Positions 1 to 10,976 of a DNA stretch of 64,000 bases are shown here, in pieces. The notes under the pieces are model-generated. The model saw nothing but the letters and a program-made list of their open reading frames with translations, ran no database searches and was not told the DNA's origin. The position numbers were made by a program, and so were the translations under genes. Within the stretch, counting starts at the first letter, position 1. Each line of letters begins with the position of its first letter. Source of the DNA: Euryodendron excelsum. Taxonomy: Eukaryota > Streptophyta > Magnoliopsida > Ericales > Pentaphylacaceae. The DNA is taken from NCBI GenBank assembly GCA_033060915.1, contig CM065389.1:13556001-13620000 (forward strand), in the 5' to 3' direction.

Positions 1-627
1 TAAATAAGCCCCAACAATCTCCAGCGGATGAAATCAATACAGGGGTTTATATACAAGCTTCTAACTGCATTTATAAAACAAGAGAGATAAGAAACAAACA
101 TCCACTGACTGATCAAACAGAAAAATTCTGAACATTCTCTTTGTTTTCACTTTGTGAGCTTTGATTGTTTAAACCACTCTTGTTAAAGAGTTTGTACATC
201 ATTTATATATCTTTATACACTTGTAAATGAGAGTTTGAAAGTCCTCTTGTGTAAGAAAAACTCTTGTAAGTTTGAGTGGATCTTGGACAAAACCACTTGA
301 TGGCTGAAGAACTTGGGAAGAAGTTCTTGTGTATAAAGTGAGCTAAGCATTTGGTCAATCAGCATCCATTTGTAATTGGAGATTACATGTGGAGGAAGAC
401 TTCAAGGGAATCTTAGGGTGAAGACATATATCACGGATTGTGGTTGAACCTCAGTAATTCTTTGTTCTTTCTATTACTCTGTTTTCTATTCTATTTTTTA
501 TTACATTGCTTTATATATAGTTTGATCACTGTTACATTGATTAGATTAATTTTAATTAATCTTAATTGCTTTTAATCTTCAAAAAATTCAATTCACCCCC
601 CTCTTGAATTGCTTTTTGGGCCAACAC
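1..627 (+). mobile_element. 3' part of a Copia-type LTR (left edge outside window)
   Basis: The segment ends in a C-rich stretch followed by TTGAATTGC and TTTGGGCCAACA, a terminus common in plant Ty1/Copia LTRs, which end in CA. No primer-binding site (TGGTATCAGAGC-like) follows at 628, so this is probably a 3' LTR or a solo LTR, with any internal region to the left of the window. No coding sequence is seen in it. The 5' LTR boundary is not visible. The assignment rests on the terminal motif and is inference. Confidence 0.5.
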
Positions 628-1452
628 TTCTCTCTAGTAGGTTTACAAAATCTATCTAATGTTGGAGAGGATCCTCTACAAACCAGTCACCTTCAGGTAT
701 AAATATACATATAACTCCTTTGGTTTTCTATCCCATATTAACTCTCCTCAATTTTACTTAGAAAAAAAACTCGCACACCACAAACAGTCATGTAACACTT
801 GGATTCTAACACCCCCCCCTCTCTTTCTCCAATGCTTCTCACACACATGGTTTATTTGGGACAAATTAGGGTATTGTTAGCAGTGGGGTGGGGTTATGGC
901 TTGTGGAGGCTAGACAGTAGTGGGTGTGTTATGCTGTAAACAAAGGGAGGTCGATGGTGGCTAACATGTTATATAGCGGCAAAAGGGGAGTTGGTAGTAG
1001 TAGTCTTGGTGTATGGCGTTGGAAAGGCAGGATGTCAGCGGTGAGCTTGATGTGAGGCTACAGAGGGGTAGAGGTCAGCGATGGGCTTGGTGTGTGATAG
1101 CTGAAGGGCAGGGAGTTAGTGGAGGAGAGACTGCTAGCTGGACGGTTTAATTCTGAGAATTGAAGAGAAGGGGAAAGAGAGGGAAGGAGAGAGAAATGAC
1201 AAAATCAAAGGTTAAAATAGTCAATTTAACTTTTTAGTTAACGGTGTTCGTATATGTAAAAATTTTAATAGTTAAAGGGGTATGAATGTTGTATTTTATA
1301 AATGAGGGGGTAAAATGAAAATTTATCATAGTTAAGAGAGTCTTCATGTAATTAATTCATATTTTTATACTACCTAATGAGAGGTAAGTCATAAATATGA
1401 AACGCGCCTCTGCTCGGAGACAACGTGTTACCCATTTATCATCCACGTGTTT
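628..1452. other. Intergenic, no gene recognised
   Basis: This stretch holds a G-rich part (about 880-1180) and AT-rich DNA. The only open frame over 60 codons (659-880) starts near the LTR end, has no recognisable domain and looks random. An ACGTG core occurs at about 1444-1449 but no adjacent gene start supports a promoter. Confidence 0.4.
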
Positions 1453-1686
1453 TTACCAAGCTCTCATAATATTTTTTTTATTTTTGGTCTTTGTCACGAG
1501 GTGTCCGGGCCAGCTTGCTCGCACCACGATTAATTCTCGCTAACGGAATTGAGCTTGTCGCTGACCATAAAGTGTTGCAACTGCTGAGACTCGAACTGAA
1601 GAGCAAACTCAGTCGAACCTTATAGTCTTATCCAGTGGTGGATAAGCCACTGGACCACAAGCTCGTGGTTACCAAGTTCTCATAAT
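1453..1686 (-). mobile_element. tRNA-derived SINE with target-site duplications
   Basis: Read on the minus strand, 1668-1471 begins with a tRNA-like head. A box-A-like GTGGTCCAGTGG is followed by box-B-like GGTTCGACT and GTTCGAGTC, and the element ends in an A-rich tail. It is flanked by an 18-bp direct repeat with one mismatch: TTACCAAGCTCTCATAAT at 1453-1470 and TTACCAAGTTCTCATAAT at 1669-1686. Length (about 198 bp), pol III-like boxes, A-rich tail and long duplication together fit a plant SINE inserted by LINE machinery. The SINE family was not identified. Confidence 0.75.
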
Positions 1687-2207
1687 TATGTATGTAAGGA
1701 AGATGTCGATACGGGAATCTGAATCGCATATTTCTGGACTCAGAGAGTACAAAAGCTTGGGGTAGAAGCGTGAAGTTAACTACATGTTCTCAGAACGATC
1801 AACTCCCATGTACGCATGCTAGAAGACAATACAGGGAATGGTTGTTCCCAAAAACCGAAGAAAGAACTTACTGCAAGTAAACTCAAAGGTCAAAACCTAA
1901 GAAACCAATTCGTAATACAGGTGAGGAAATGAGATTGGGAGCATGAGATCGTTTTTTGTACAAATATTTTGAAAGTGGGAGTATCTCTAATGTGCGTGTA
2001 TATATATAATAATGTATATAAATTTATTATATATAAAATAAAATAAAAACAAAGTAGTCATTTTTTCTTAAATTACAAAAGTTTCTATGCAAAACTTTAG
2101 TAAAAAAGATGTTATTATGTGTTTTAATACCATAACAATATACATGACAACTAACTATTGATTGAAATTAGAATTTGAGAATTTGATCATTTGAGTTCAA
2201 CAATTTG
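1687..2207. other. Intergenic AT-rich DNA
   Basis: No coding potential, RNA gene or clear element is seen. A short TA-rich stretch lies near 2000-2045. Confidence 0.4.
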
Positions 2208-2443
2208 ATCATTTGAATTCGTGAATTTAATAAGAATTTTCTTTCAATTTACCAATTCGATGACTAAAATGCAGTTCGTCTACCTTGTTGAATAGGTTGT
2301 ATGACCTAGGTTAAAACACATACCAATCATTTGAGTTCGTTAATTTAACAAGAATTTTCTTCCAATTCACCAATTCGAGAACTAAAACAGAGTTTGTCTA
2401 CCTGGTTGGGAGCATTGAATGACTTAGGTTAAAACACATACCA
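2208..2443 (+). repeat. Two-copy tandem duplication, 118-bp unit
   Basis: Unit 1 (2208-2325) and unit 2 (2326-2443) both begin ATCATTTGA and end with GGTTAAAACACATACCA. They differ by scattered substitutions, so the duplication is not recent. No coding content. Confidence 0.8.
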
Positions 2444-2566
2444 GTATCAGAGTGAACTCAACTCAAGCTTTAGGTAAGGTAATGGAAAGGTCATTACATA
2501 ATGCTCTCAGATGTGATACAATTAAGCACCCTCAATTAAATTTTGTTTTCAAGAATTACACATGCT

Positions 2567-2812
2567 TTCATTATATATAGTTGCTTCTGATTCCCAAATG
2601 CGCCCTAACAAAGCAAGTTTCAACTTGTTTTTCGAACTAAATGTTGGTCAAGCTCATAAGGCATCTAATGGTATTCACAACTAGACTCAATTCACTAGCC
2701 GATATGATCTCATTGCTTTCATTATATATAGTTGATTTTGATTCCCAAATGCGCCCTACATCTAATGGTATTCACAACTAGACTCAATTCACTAGCCGAT
2801 ATGATCTCATTG
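2567..2812 (+). repeat. Tandem duplication with internal deletion in the second copy
   Basis: TTTCATTATATATAGTTG starts at 2567 and again at 2717, and the block beginning CATCTAATGGTATTCAC occurs at 2662 and 2759. The first unit is about 150 bp. The second is about 96 bp and lacks the roughly 54-bp middle. It lies just downstream (in gene orientation) of the UPF0496 gene. Confidence 0.8.
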
Positions 2813-3004
2813 TTTGTTCATTCCACATTAGCAAAAAATTAATTCACTTGAAAGAAAGCAAGAAATACAATCTCACATTGAAAAATAGCCTTTGGTATCC
2901 AAGAAAAGTTTCAATAATATTTTTTTTCCAAAACCAACTCTAAAATAACATATTCATAGTTGTATTACAAACTAAAACAATACATTACACGAGCCTTTTT
3001 GTAG

Positions 3005-4889
3005 CTACTGCCTTAAAGCTTCTTCCCAAGAAGTTGCAATTTCCTTAATAACCAAAGCTCTAGCCCGATTAATGGTCACAAGGCACAAATACACATGCTC
3101 TTCCAGCTCCTCCACTTGCTTCCTGAACCCAACATCACTCTTCTTAAGCTCCCTCAACACTTGCAGAGAAAACTTATCTTCCCTCCTCTCCAAACAGAAC
3201 TGTATCATTGCTTGTTTGTGCTCAATCTCGTCATGAATCCGAGCCACGAGCCGGCTCATCGTGTCAAAGTCCCTGTTCAAGATATAAGTTCCCTTAGCTG
3301 CCACATCAAGCTGCTCCCCAACTTTCCTGAGAAACCCACTTCTGAGAAACCGAAAATTAAGGAGTTTCTTCTTTAGAGGCTTTACCGGCAAGCTGAAGAT
3401 GGCTGGCCCCATCACTAGTGCAGTAAGTGTGTGGGCTGCTAGAACAAGAGCCGCCATGGCAACCAAGCCACAAGCCACGGTTACAAAAATCCCAGATGCC
3501 TTGTTGAAGCAATTTATCACCTTCACCTTCCTCGCCAACCTTTTTCTCTTGGATTTTAGGTGGTGCAATACAGATGAGTACTTGTCGCGAATTGAGTTAA
3601 AATCTTGTTTATTAAGGTTGGAAATTGGGTTGTTAAGAATGATGAATGAACGTAGCTCTGAAATAATCAATTCAAATTGCTCGGGAGAATAGTCATCGAT
3701 TGTGTCTAGTGCTCTCTGAATAAAGCTGTAGTTGGACTGAATTTGGCTGACGTTTTTGAGGAGGTGGCTGCAGATTTTGGAAGCCTCGGCACTGATGTCA
3801 AAGTAGTTGATTATGAGGGCTTTGAGGTCGGATTTCTGTGAGAGGATTGCAGATTCAAGAATTGCAGCTATGGTTTCTTGTCCGGGTTCAAGGAGGATTT
3901 CAGAAAACTTGTGATGGCAGTAAGATGGAGACGCTGGCTTGTTAACTAATAATTGAGCTTTGGTGAAGAAATCAGCATAAGATTTGGTTCTTAATGCACA
4001 AAGGTACTCCTCATTGACGTTGAGGCTTCTGCAAGAATTCTTCAATTCCTTCCCATCTGCAACCCAAAATATTCATTAGCCATCAACTTAATTAAAGCTC
4101 CATAATTAATCTTCTAGATTATAAGTGGCAACTACAAAATAGAAGCTCTAATCATTGATTTTAAACATGTATTGAAAGTTGAAACATTATTAGCTTATTG
4201 AAACATGACCATATGCATGTTGTTTGAAAAATAGAGCACGCAAAAATGGAAACAAAGAGGAAAAGAAATTAAAGACTATATCCAACAGATAAGTCAAAAA
4301 ATAAAAAATAAGAAGAAAGAAAGATATGACTATAGTTCAACAAATATATGATGCACAATAGGAGTAAAATGCATGACGCGAATAGGAAAATAGAGAGGGA
4401 AATTTTGCAGTGGATTTCTTGTAGGTAAGAATAAAAAAATCAATAAAATTAAAGTGGCATATCTTTAGCTCATGATACTTGAACATGTTTTAATTTTAGA
4501 TTAAAAAAGAAAAAAAATGACCTCCATTTAGACTGTTTAGTCATTTATTTGTGCAAACTCTCTATGAAATGAGTGCACTAATGATAACAAAATAAAAAAT
4601 AATAAGCATCTGGAAAACAGTTAAGAAAAAATCCAGTTTATTTCCAATTCAAGAAAAATCTCCAAATATTTTCTTTTCCTAATATTATAAAATACTGCAG
4701 TTTTTCTTCAGTTTTAATGGATACAAGATAAAATATTTTGATCATTAAGAAAAATCCTTATAATTAAATTATGTTTCCGCCTTTACAACTATTTATAATT
4801 TGTGGAATTATTGAAACTGAAAGTGGAAGGTTGTCACATACAGGAACAATACCTTTGTTGATCTTCGAAGCTCTGAATTTTGCCCACAT
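3005..4889 (-). CDS. UPF0496 (DUF677) family membrane protein
   Basis: Two exons, complement(4853..4889) and complement(3005..4056), 362 aa. Exon 1 encodes MWAKFRASKINK and ends AAAG before GTATTG. Exon 2 follows GGTTGCAG and continues DGKELKNSC, so the ATG at 4889 is preferred to the internal TTG at 4045. The protein is largely helical, with an N-terminal helical half, a basic stretch (KSKRKRLARK), one long hydrophobic segment at about residues 200-234, and a C-terminal coiled-coil-like half. This order and length are typical of plant UPF0496 proteins of the At3g19330 type. Their biochemical role is unknown; the family is distantly similar to AT14A and BYPASS1-type proteins. An AG/CT tract lies about 270 bp upstream (5160-5171). 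The 796-bp intron is AT-rich. No frameshift or stop is seen. Confidence 0.88.
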
Positions 4890-6613
4890 CTTGAGTTCTT
4901 AGGTAAGCACAGGGTTGAGGATGGTTGTAGGTTATAAGGGACCGCTCTAAATTGCTTCCATGTGAAGATCTAAACTGAGAGTTTGGGGCACCCAAGTAAC
5001 GCTTTCTTGTAAAATCTTACAAGGAAGGAAATGAAGGGCTTCAATAAGCGCCTCAACTTCGTAGGTTGTCTGTTAGATCATGAATCTTTTAAAGCCACTA
5101 AAAAGGCATTTTAAGGATTGTGTTTCACGCTATCTTAGTATGCATCTCATCCGCTCTAGAGAGAGAGAGAAACTTCTCCAATATGTATGCAAGCTTTAAG
5201 GTTAAATTGCTGAAGAGCTCTCTTCTCTGGAGGAGCTTTATTGCTTCTGCTAGCTAGCCTCCCTCACCTTTCGTTGTCTTTATATAGCTTGTCGTTTGAA
5301 ACTTGTATAGCTTTAACATAGTTGCACCATTTTAAACCATGAAAAAGAGTATAATGGAGGCACAAATAACCTTGCTTTACTTGCATGATGATACCCTCCT
5401 TCGTTCAGGAGGAGGGTGATGGATGGCCAAAATACCCTTTTAGCTAAGAATATATGGCATCAACATGGGGTCACCTTCAGTTAGGTATTCTAGTTTTGCA
5501 ACTGTATGTTCATGAGCTAGCTAGGTACCTTGCAAAACTGAGGACGTTTCTTGTCGATTTTGCATGGCCCATCACCAATCATCTACTTTTAGTTTGGTAC
5601 AATCATATCTGTCTTTGTGTTAATTGAGCATGGTGTTGTGGACCTGCGGTATTCAGGGTTTAGCAGTTAGAGAACGTCTAGCCACCACGCGGTGGTTGGA
5701 CAGGTGCTTCTGGTTGAGCATCACATCAGCTAGCTAGTTGTTGGTGGGTCTCAACTAATACAACGTCCATCCAGAGGCGCCTATTCAACCACTGCGATCG
5801 TGGCTAATATTTGTCTTAGGAGTAATAGTTCATCACTGTCAATTCATATGTTATCACGTCATTTTGTATTCTATTCCTCAAAATTATCATAATTGCTTGC
5901 ATAATTTTGGTAAGTTTTTTATATAAATTTTTTAAAAGAATATCATTTTTCTAACTATTATCATCTTACCTAGCTATGAAATCAAAAAAACACAAAAGAA
6001 AAAAGATACGAATTATCTTTTGTATGATTCAGTTTTAAAGCTCGCCATGGTAAAAATGCAAACCTAACTACATTATCACCAAAAAAATTTTTATGAAGGT
6101 CCAAAGTCCTCGTAGTTGGAAACTAGCTTATTTCAAAATGATGTATATATACCTGCAACTCTAATTCTTCTGACATTAGTTGCATTATTCATGCAATGTT
6201 AGGCTTCAATAAAAGAAATTTCACCTTTGGCATGGTTGCTATTGTCCTTATGATCATCATGATTTTTTATTTTTTTTTATACATTGGAAAAGAAAGACAA
6301 AATAAGAGAAAAGTAAAGTCTAATATAATCAGCGTCGTTCATATCGGCAATCAGCAGGCGGTTCAAATTTTTCGGGAGGTCTTCTAAGATCACCAATCTT
6401 CAATTTGTTCCCTTCTCGTCTTGGCCAATGTATCAGCTCACTGGTTAGGTTCTTTCTTTATATGGTTAATGGATCAACGATCTCTACGTAGTAGAAATCT
6501 AGAATTTTTCACCATAGCTCTGTAGGTGGGGTCAGCTTGGATCCTTCCTTAATGGCATCTACAGCTTACTGTGAATCAAATTCAACCCATGTCTTGCATC
6601 TTTGTGAAAAGAA
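4890..6613. other. Intergenic, upstream of the UPF0496 gene
   Basis: The part up to about 5300 should hold the 5' leader and promoter of the minus-strand UPF0496 gene, including a GAGA tract at 5160-5171. A short hairpin (ACCCTCCT, 6-bp loop, AGGAGGAGGGT) lies at about 5393-5418. An open frame at 6196-6387 is hydrophobic and AT-driven with no family resemblance, and is not called as a gene. Confidence 0.4.
6390..6605 (-). pseudogene. Possible decayed LINE RNase H-like fragment
   Basis: Read on the minus strand the segment gives CKTWVEFDSQ, a stop, then AVDAIKEGS, and later ELIHWPRREGNKL. This resembles the spacing of plant LINE-type RNase H-like domains (a VEFDS...AVDAI block followed by an REGN block). 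Three in-frame stops and the short length show it is dead. The match is weak and read by eye. Confidence 0.3.
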
Positions 6614-6791
6614 TTTAATTTTGATACATTGTTAGTTTAGAAAATTTTTATACAAGTATGCATTAAAATATGACACATGTTCATAAGCATTGCATATTTA
6701 TGTTGTACTTAAATTCTGAAGAACATGTGTCACATTTTTAATACATACTTGTGTAAAAAAATCTTTATACTAGTAGTGCATCAAAATTAAA
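6614..6791. mobile_element. Foldback MITE-like element (178 bp)
   Basis: The two ends are imperfect inverted repeats of about 70 bp. The left arm begins TTTAATTTTGAT and reaches GACACATGTTC; the right arm starts GAACATGTGTCAC and ends ATCAAAATTAAA, with a loop of about 35 bp. No coding capacity. The structure fits a short non-autonomous DNA element. A transcript would form one long hairpin. Confidence 0.6.
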
Positions 6792-6926
6792 CTCTTTTGA
6801 AAAATTATAGTCAATTACCTATAGACGGTCTAGATTTCTGCCTCCAAACTTATGCCACTTTCGAGATTTTTAATATAGCCAAACACCCATAATCATCATG
6901 ATTAATAGTTGATACGATTGCATAAA

Positions 6927-7109
6927 GGGTAATGCTAGACAACTAGAAAAATCATACAAAATTTATTACCAGAATGATGTGGTTAAATTGTATGCCTATC
7001 ATTTTAAAATAAAGAGTCCATCTAGATGCTTATTAATTACAAAATTATCATCACCACATCATTCTAATATAAATTTCTGTACATAAATTATGAAAGAATA
7101 ACATTTTCC
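6927..7109. mobile_element. MITE-like element with subterminal inverted repeats
   Basis: It begins GGGTAATGCTAG and ends in the approximate inverse (AATAACATTTTCC). Inside, AGAATGATGTGG and CCACATCATTCT form a second, better inverted pair, each next to AAATTTAT-like sequence. Related half-sites (CATCATTCTA, TTATGTACAAAATT) appear near 34790-34830, suggesting a small repeat family. No target-site duplication was defined with certainty. Confidence 0.45.
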
Positions 7110-8322
7110 TTTCATGAATTATTGACATGCTACTATTGGAAATGTCACAATGATTTACTTTTCTTCAGTTAAGAGGCTCCATTAATGATTAGCAGTAATA
7201 AATGCCTAGCAATTTGACCGGATCTAAGATATTATGATAGTTATGGTTAAAGGTGAAGTATGCCGATCGAACAAAAGGATTAATGTTGTATTTAGAATTT
7301 AAATTTATTAAAAAAATATTTTAAATAAAATAATAAAAAATTTTTCAAATCCAAACATAGCGTAAGAGATAATGACACTTCCAACGTTTAGATAACAGAA
7401 GACCTTACATGATCCACCACAGTAAGTTGAAACATCTCTCCAATTTTATTTTTTTTATGCAGGTTGTCAGGGAATTAGTATAAAACTAGGCTCGTGTTTC
7501 ACTCCTCTTTTGAGAAACATGTTTTCCTAAAACTCGAAAAAGAAATGTTTTTCACCCCCAGCTGCACAGAGAGAGAGAGAGAGAGAGTTTCCATTTGTTG
7601 TTCAAACCGAGGTTTCATATCTGCATGCATACTCCTTTTCTGATGGTAACTATCCACGTACAAGGAGCACAAACAATTAAAAACACAAACTAGATAATGA
7701 CACCTTCTTGTGCTATGATCATATATAGGAGATACATTTAAAAAGTTGGTCACTAAATTTGTAACTTTATAAGATTTATCCATATTCTCCCTCAGTATAG
7801 GACGTAGCAATGTTATCAGAGTGAGGATATGGATACAACCATTAAGGTTGTGAATTTAGTCATATCCTCTAGAAGTTATAAAATTGCATGTTCCCTCAGA
7901 AATGAGTAGTACCTAGTGAAGTTGTACCATACAGTTTAGATTTTAAAACCAAGAGAAATTATGCTTCTTTTTTCTTGTTCTACCTTTTGTATTTTTTTAG
8001 CTTATTTATTATAATCTCGCCGGGCAACCATCATCAAGAAATGGAGGTAGAACTGAAATGAAGAATTAAAGTAGTATATATGGATTATCCAAAGCAATAT
8101 AACACGAGTTTTTATGTTTTTATGATTGAGAAATTAAAGTAAGGTAAGGAGAATAATTGTTTGGCCGCACGGGCCCTTAGTGTTGAGAACGGTTGGAGAG
8201 CTTCACCAAGGCAGTTTGGAGAAGCAGCCTGTAAAGCCAGAACGTCTCCTCAACAACTTCATGTTTTTCTACTTTTTTGCCCACGTATTTCATGGCTCAC
8301 ACCATCAGATAAAGACATAAAT

Positions 8323-8363
<41 letters not shown>

Positions 8364-9679
8364 CATAAAGGATATGCTAAAATACAAGTAGAATGTTTGT
8401 AGAGGGACAAATCATGCATACCCAGAAAAACGAGGCTTGAATTAAGATATGAGAAGGCCATGCAAGGAATCCACGTAAATTCCCATTCAAGATACTCAAC
8501 CCTGAAGATTCTCACGTGAGAGAGAGAGAGAGAGAGAGACAGAGAGAGATGCCCATGCCGACATGCGTGAAGAGTTCAACTTGTGATGGGAGGTAATACG
8601 TATATACATCTTTCATTTGAGCTTCCTTCATGTAAATCTCACTGATTCGAATACTTCTTCGCATGGTTAATCTCGTCTCTTCTAACTACAAGCTACTCCA
8701 TTAGTCTCATTGATAATCTGCATGCGTAGACGAAGCTTCTCTCTAGGTGATATCATACTTTAAATGAATCCGTATAAGCCTGGGAAGCATTAGCTGTTTT
8801 TGCCTCGTGTTGCAGCTCACTTTGACTGAGTTTTAAAACAATTTCGAAAGCTATAATGCAACTTGTGGCATAAAGAACGCATCATTGTCTTTCCTCTGTA
8901 GTTATAAACACTTGAATCATCAAAAACAACCATGCATTTCCTCAGAAATTAGCAGCAACTGTGCATGAGTTGCTCTCACTCTTTTAGGAATATTGTCGGA
9001 TGAAATTTTGCTATGTATGCAAGTGCATGTATCCATCCTTACATATATACTATCTTCACTTTTACATACAAGCACCTGGAGGATCTCAGCTTTAGGTACC
9101 ACGCATAAGCTTTAATTTTCTGCTAAACCTCAAACAATCTGGAATACATCCAGCCATTAGGGCATAGCAGACATGAAATTGAAAACTAACATAGGATGTT
9201 GCAGAAAATCGCACATGAATGAAAGCTTTTTTGGATGTAAGTCTTTCTGCACAGAAAATAAGACTACATATATCTAACTAACCCCGACTTGCAGTGATTC
9301 TGTTGGTGCCCTTTGTATTTAAAAGACAAGTGTTTGATGGAGGGATTTTGGAATAAAAGTTTGATACAAGGCCAGTAAATAGGATCCAATGAAGTCAGAG
9401 TATATAATTGTTTTTGGAAGGCAATAAATTTATATCCTTGCTTTTGATATTGCTATACATATAATCTAATTTATATAATTTTCGTACAAAATAATGTGGC
9501 TCTTTATAATCTATTTGTTACAAACCAAATAGCCAATATTTTAATTCATAATTTTAAAAAGTCATTGTAACATTATTTTGCTTAAGTTTTACGTATTAAA
9601 ATTACGTATGACCTTTAACTCAACTTGGGGATTAAAAACAATTATATTAATACAAAAATGTTGCATAACTTGCTGTATA
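7110..9679. other. Intergenic with several GA/CT microsatellites
   Basis: No gene is recognised. Microsatellites are (GA)n at about 7566-7588, (TC)n at about 8326-8358 and (GA)n at about 8518-8548. Open frames at 7499-7810, 8161-8391, 8297-8515 and 8920-9102 either run through these tracts or have no family resemblance. Confidence 0.4.
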
Positions 9680-9869
9680 GCTTGTTTGGAACTTGTTTGA
9701 TTTTACGTAAGAGAGAATAAGAAAAAAAATAAAGAAAATTTTTAAATTTCTCTCTCTTTTAATTTTTTTTCATTTTTTTATAAAATTATACAAAAAAATA
9801 AAAATATTTTTTTCTTTATTTTCTCTTCCCTTTCATTTTACTTCTCTCCCTCAAGTTCCAAACGGGCTC
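9680..9869. mobile_element. 190-bp MITE with terminal inverted repeats
   Basis: Left end GCTTGTTTGGAACTTG and right end CAAGTTCCAAACGGGCTC are inverted repeats with two mismatches. The interior is AT-rich and itself partly self-complementary (AAGAGAGAATAAG against TTATTTTCTCTT-like sequence). The GTTTGGAAC core is common at MITE ends in plants. Superfamily and target-site duplication are not clear. Confidence 0.6.
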
Positions 9870-10976
9870 TAACTATTAACTTGAGTGTTACCTAACTATA
9901 ATCTTTTGCAGAATACTATTTAATAATTGGGTTTTGCCAACATGTGCCCTAAGGACACATTTTAACCATACTTTGTCTAGTTGTACAAAGTATTAAAATT
10001 TGTATTTGTACAATTTTCAACACTGAAAATTTAATTACCAATATTACGTATAATCAGACAAAACATGCTTAAAATATTTGTTTAAGACACATATTAGCAT
10101 TTGTCTTAATAATTTTATGCATTTAAGCCATTCGTATAAATTTAAATAAAAATATATATATCTCAAATATGAGTCAATTAGCTCGGGATAATGTCAACTG
10201 AAACGCGCACAAAGTCAACTTTCAACTCTATCAAGTTTTGACTTAAAAGGAAGCCGGTGCTCGGAGACAATCCTAACAAGATTATTAATGTTGCTCAAAA
10301 TCACGACCGTTCATCACAGTCCATTTCTATCAAATTGTCAAAACGTTCCCCCGACTATGTGCCACGTTACCTGATTAGGTACGCATGCACCTTCAGTCAC
10401 TTATAGACGATAATTACCACCGTTAATCCTCGATAAGCATATCGTCGTCATTCATTACAGACCAATGAACGAGGTCAGACTACCATGGGCAGTAACGTCA
10501 TTTCGTACACGGACGTCAAAAGGCGAATATGCCCACCAAGCGACGAAACCCCCAGAATAGCAGTAAAATATTCATTCGCCGAAAGAACCAAAGAATTCTC
10601 TCTCTCTCTCTCTCTCTCTCTCGGTTTGTGGAATAGCATGAAAGCAAAGAAAACGTTTTTCGAAACGGTCAGCAACAGAAACGACAAAAACAAGAAACAC
10701 AAAAAAGAAAATAACTGAAAATTCTCAATCTTTCCACAGAAATTTCCATCTCCTTTCCCGGAAAGTTGCACTGTTGCTGCCGAGAAAGTAAGGAAAATTG
10801 GAGGGAATATTCAGAGAATTAAGCTGTGAGTTCTGATTCTGTTCGAGACGGCTTGAGAATCGGTGCATTTGGATGGTGATGGTTTGAGTGTGTTCTTCGA
10901 GTTTTGAACTGTTGATCTGGATTGTTGAGCAGTTTCAGATCCGATTGAACGTTGTGGAAGTTTGTGAATTGAGAGG
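9870..10976. other. Intergenic and 5' region of the MED26-type gene
   Basis: AT-rich DNA up to about 10200, then a more GC-balanced promoter-like region. A CT tract (about 10596-10622) lies roughly 355 bp before the ATG at 10977 and is probably in the promoter or 5' leader. No separate gene is seen. Confidence 0.45.

Noticed and set aside
1500..1668. A tRNA gene, because of box A/B-like text
   Set aside because: No cloverleaf; the A-rich tail and target-site duplications show a SINE.
6196..6387. Hydrophobic 63-codon frame that could be a small membrane protein
   Set aside because: AT-driven composition, no family resemblance, no promoter or conserved context.
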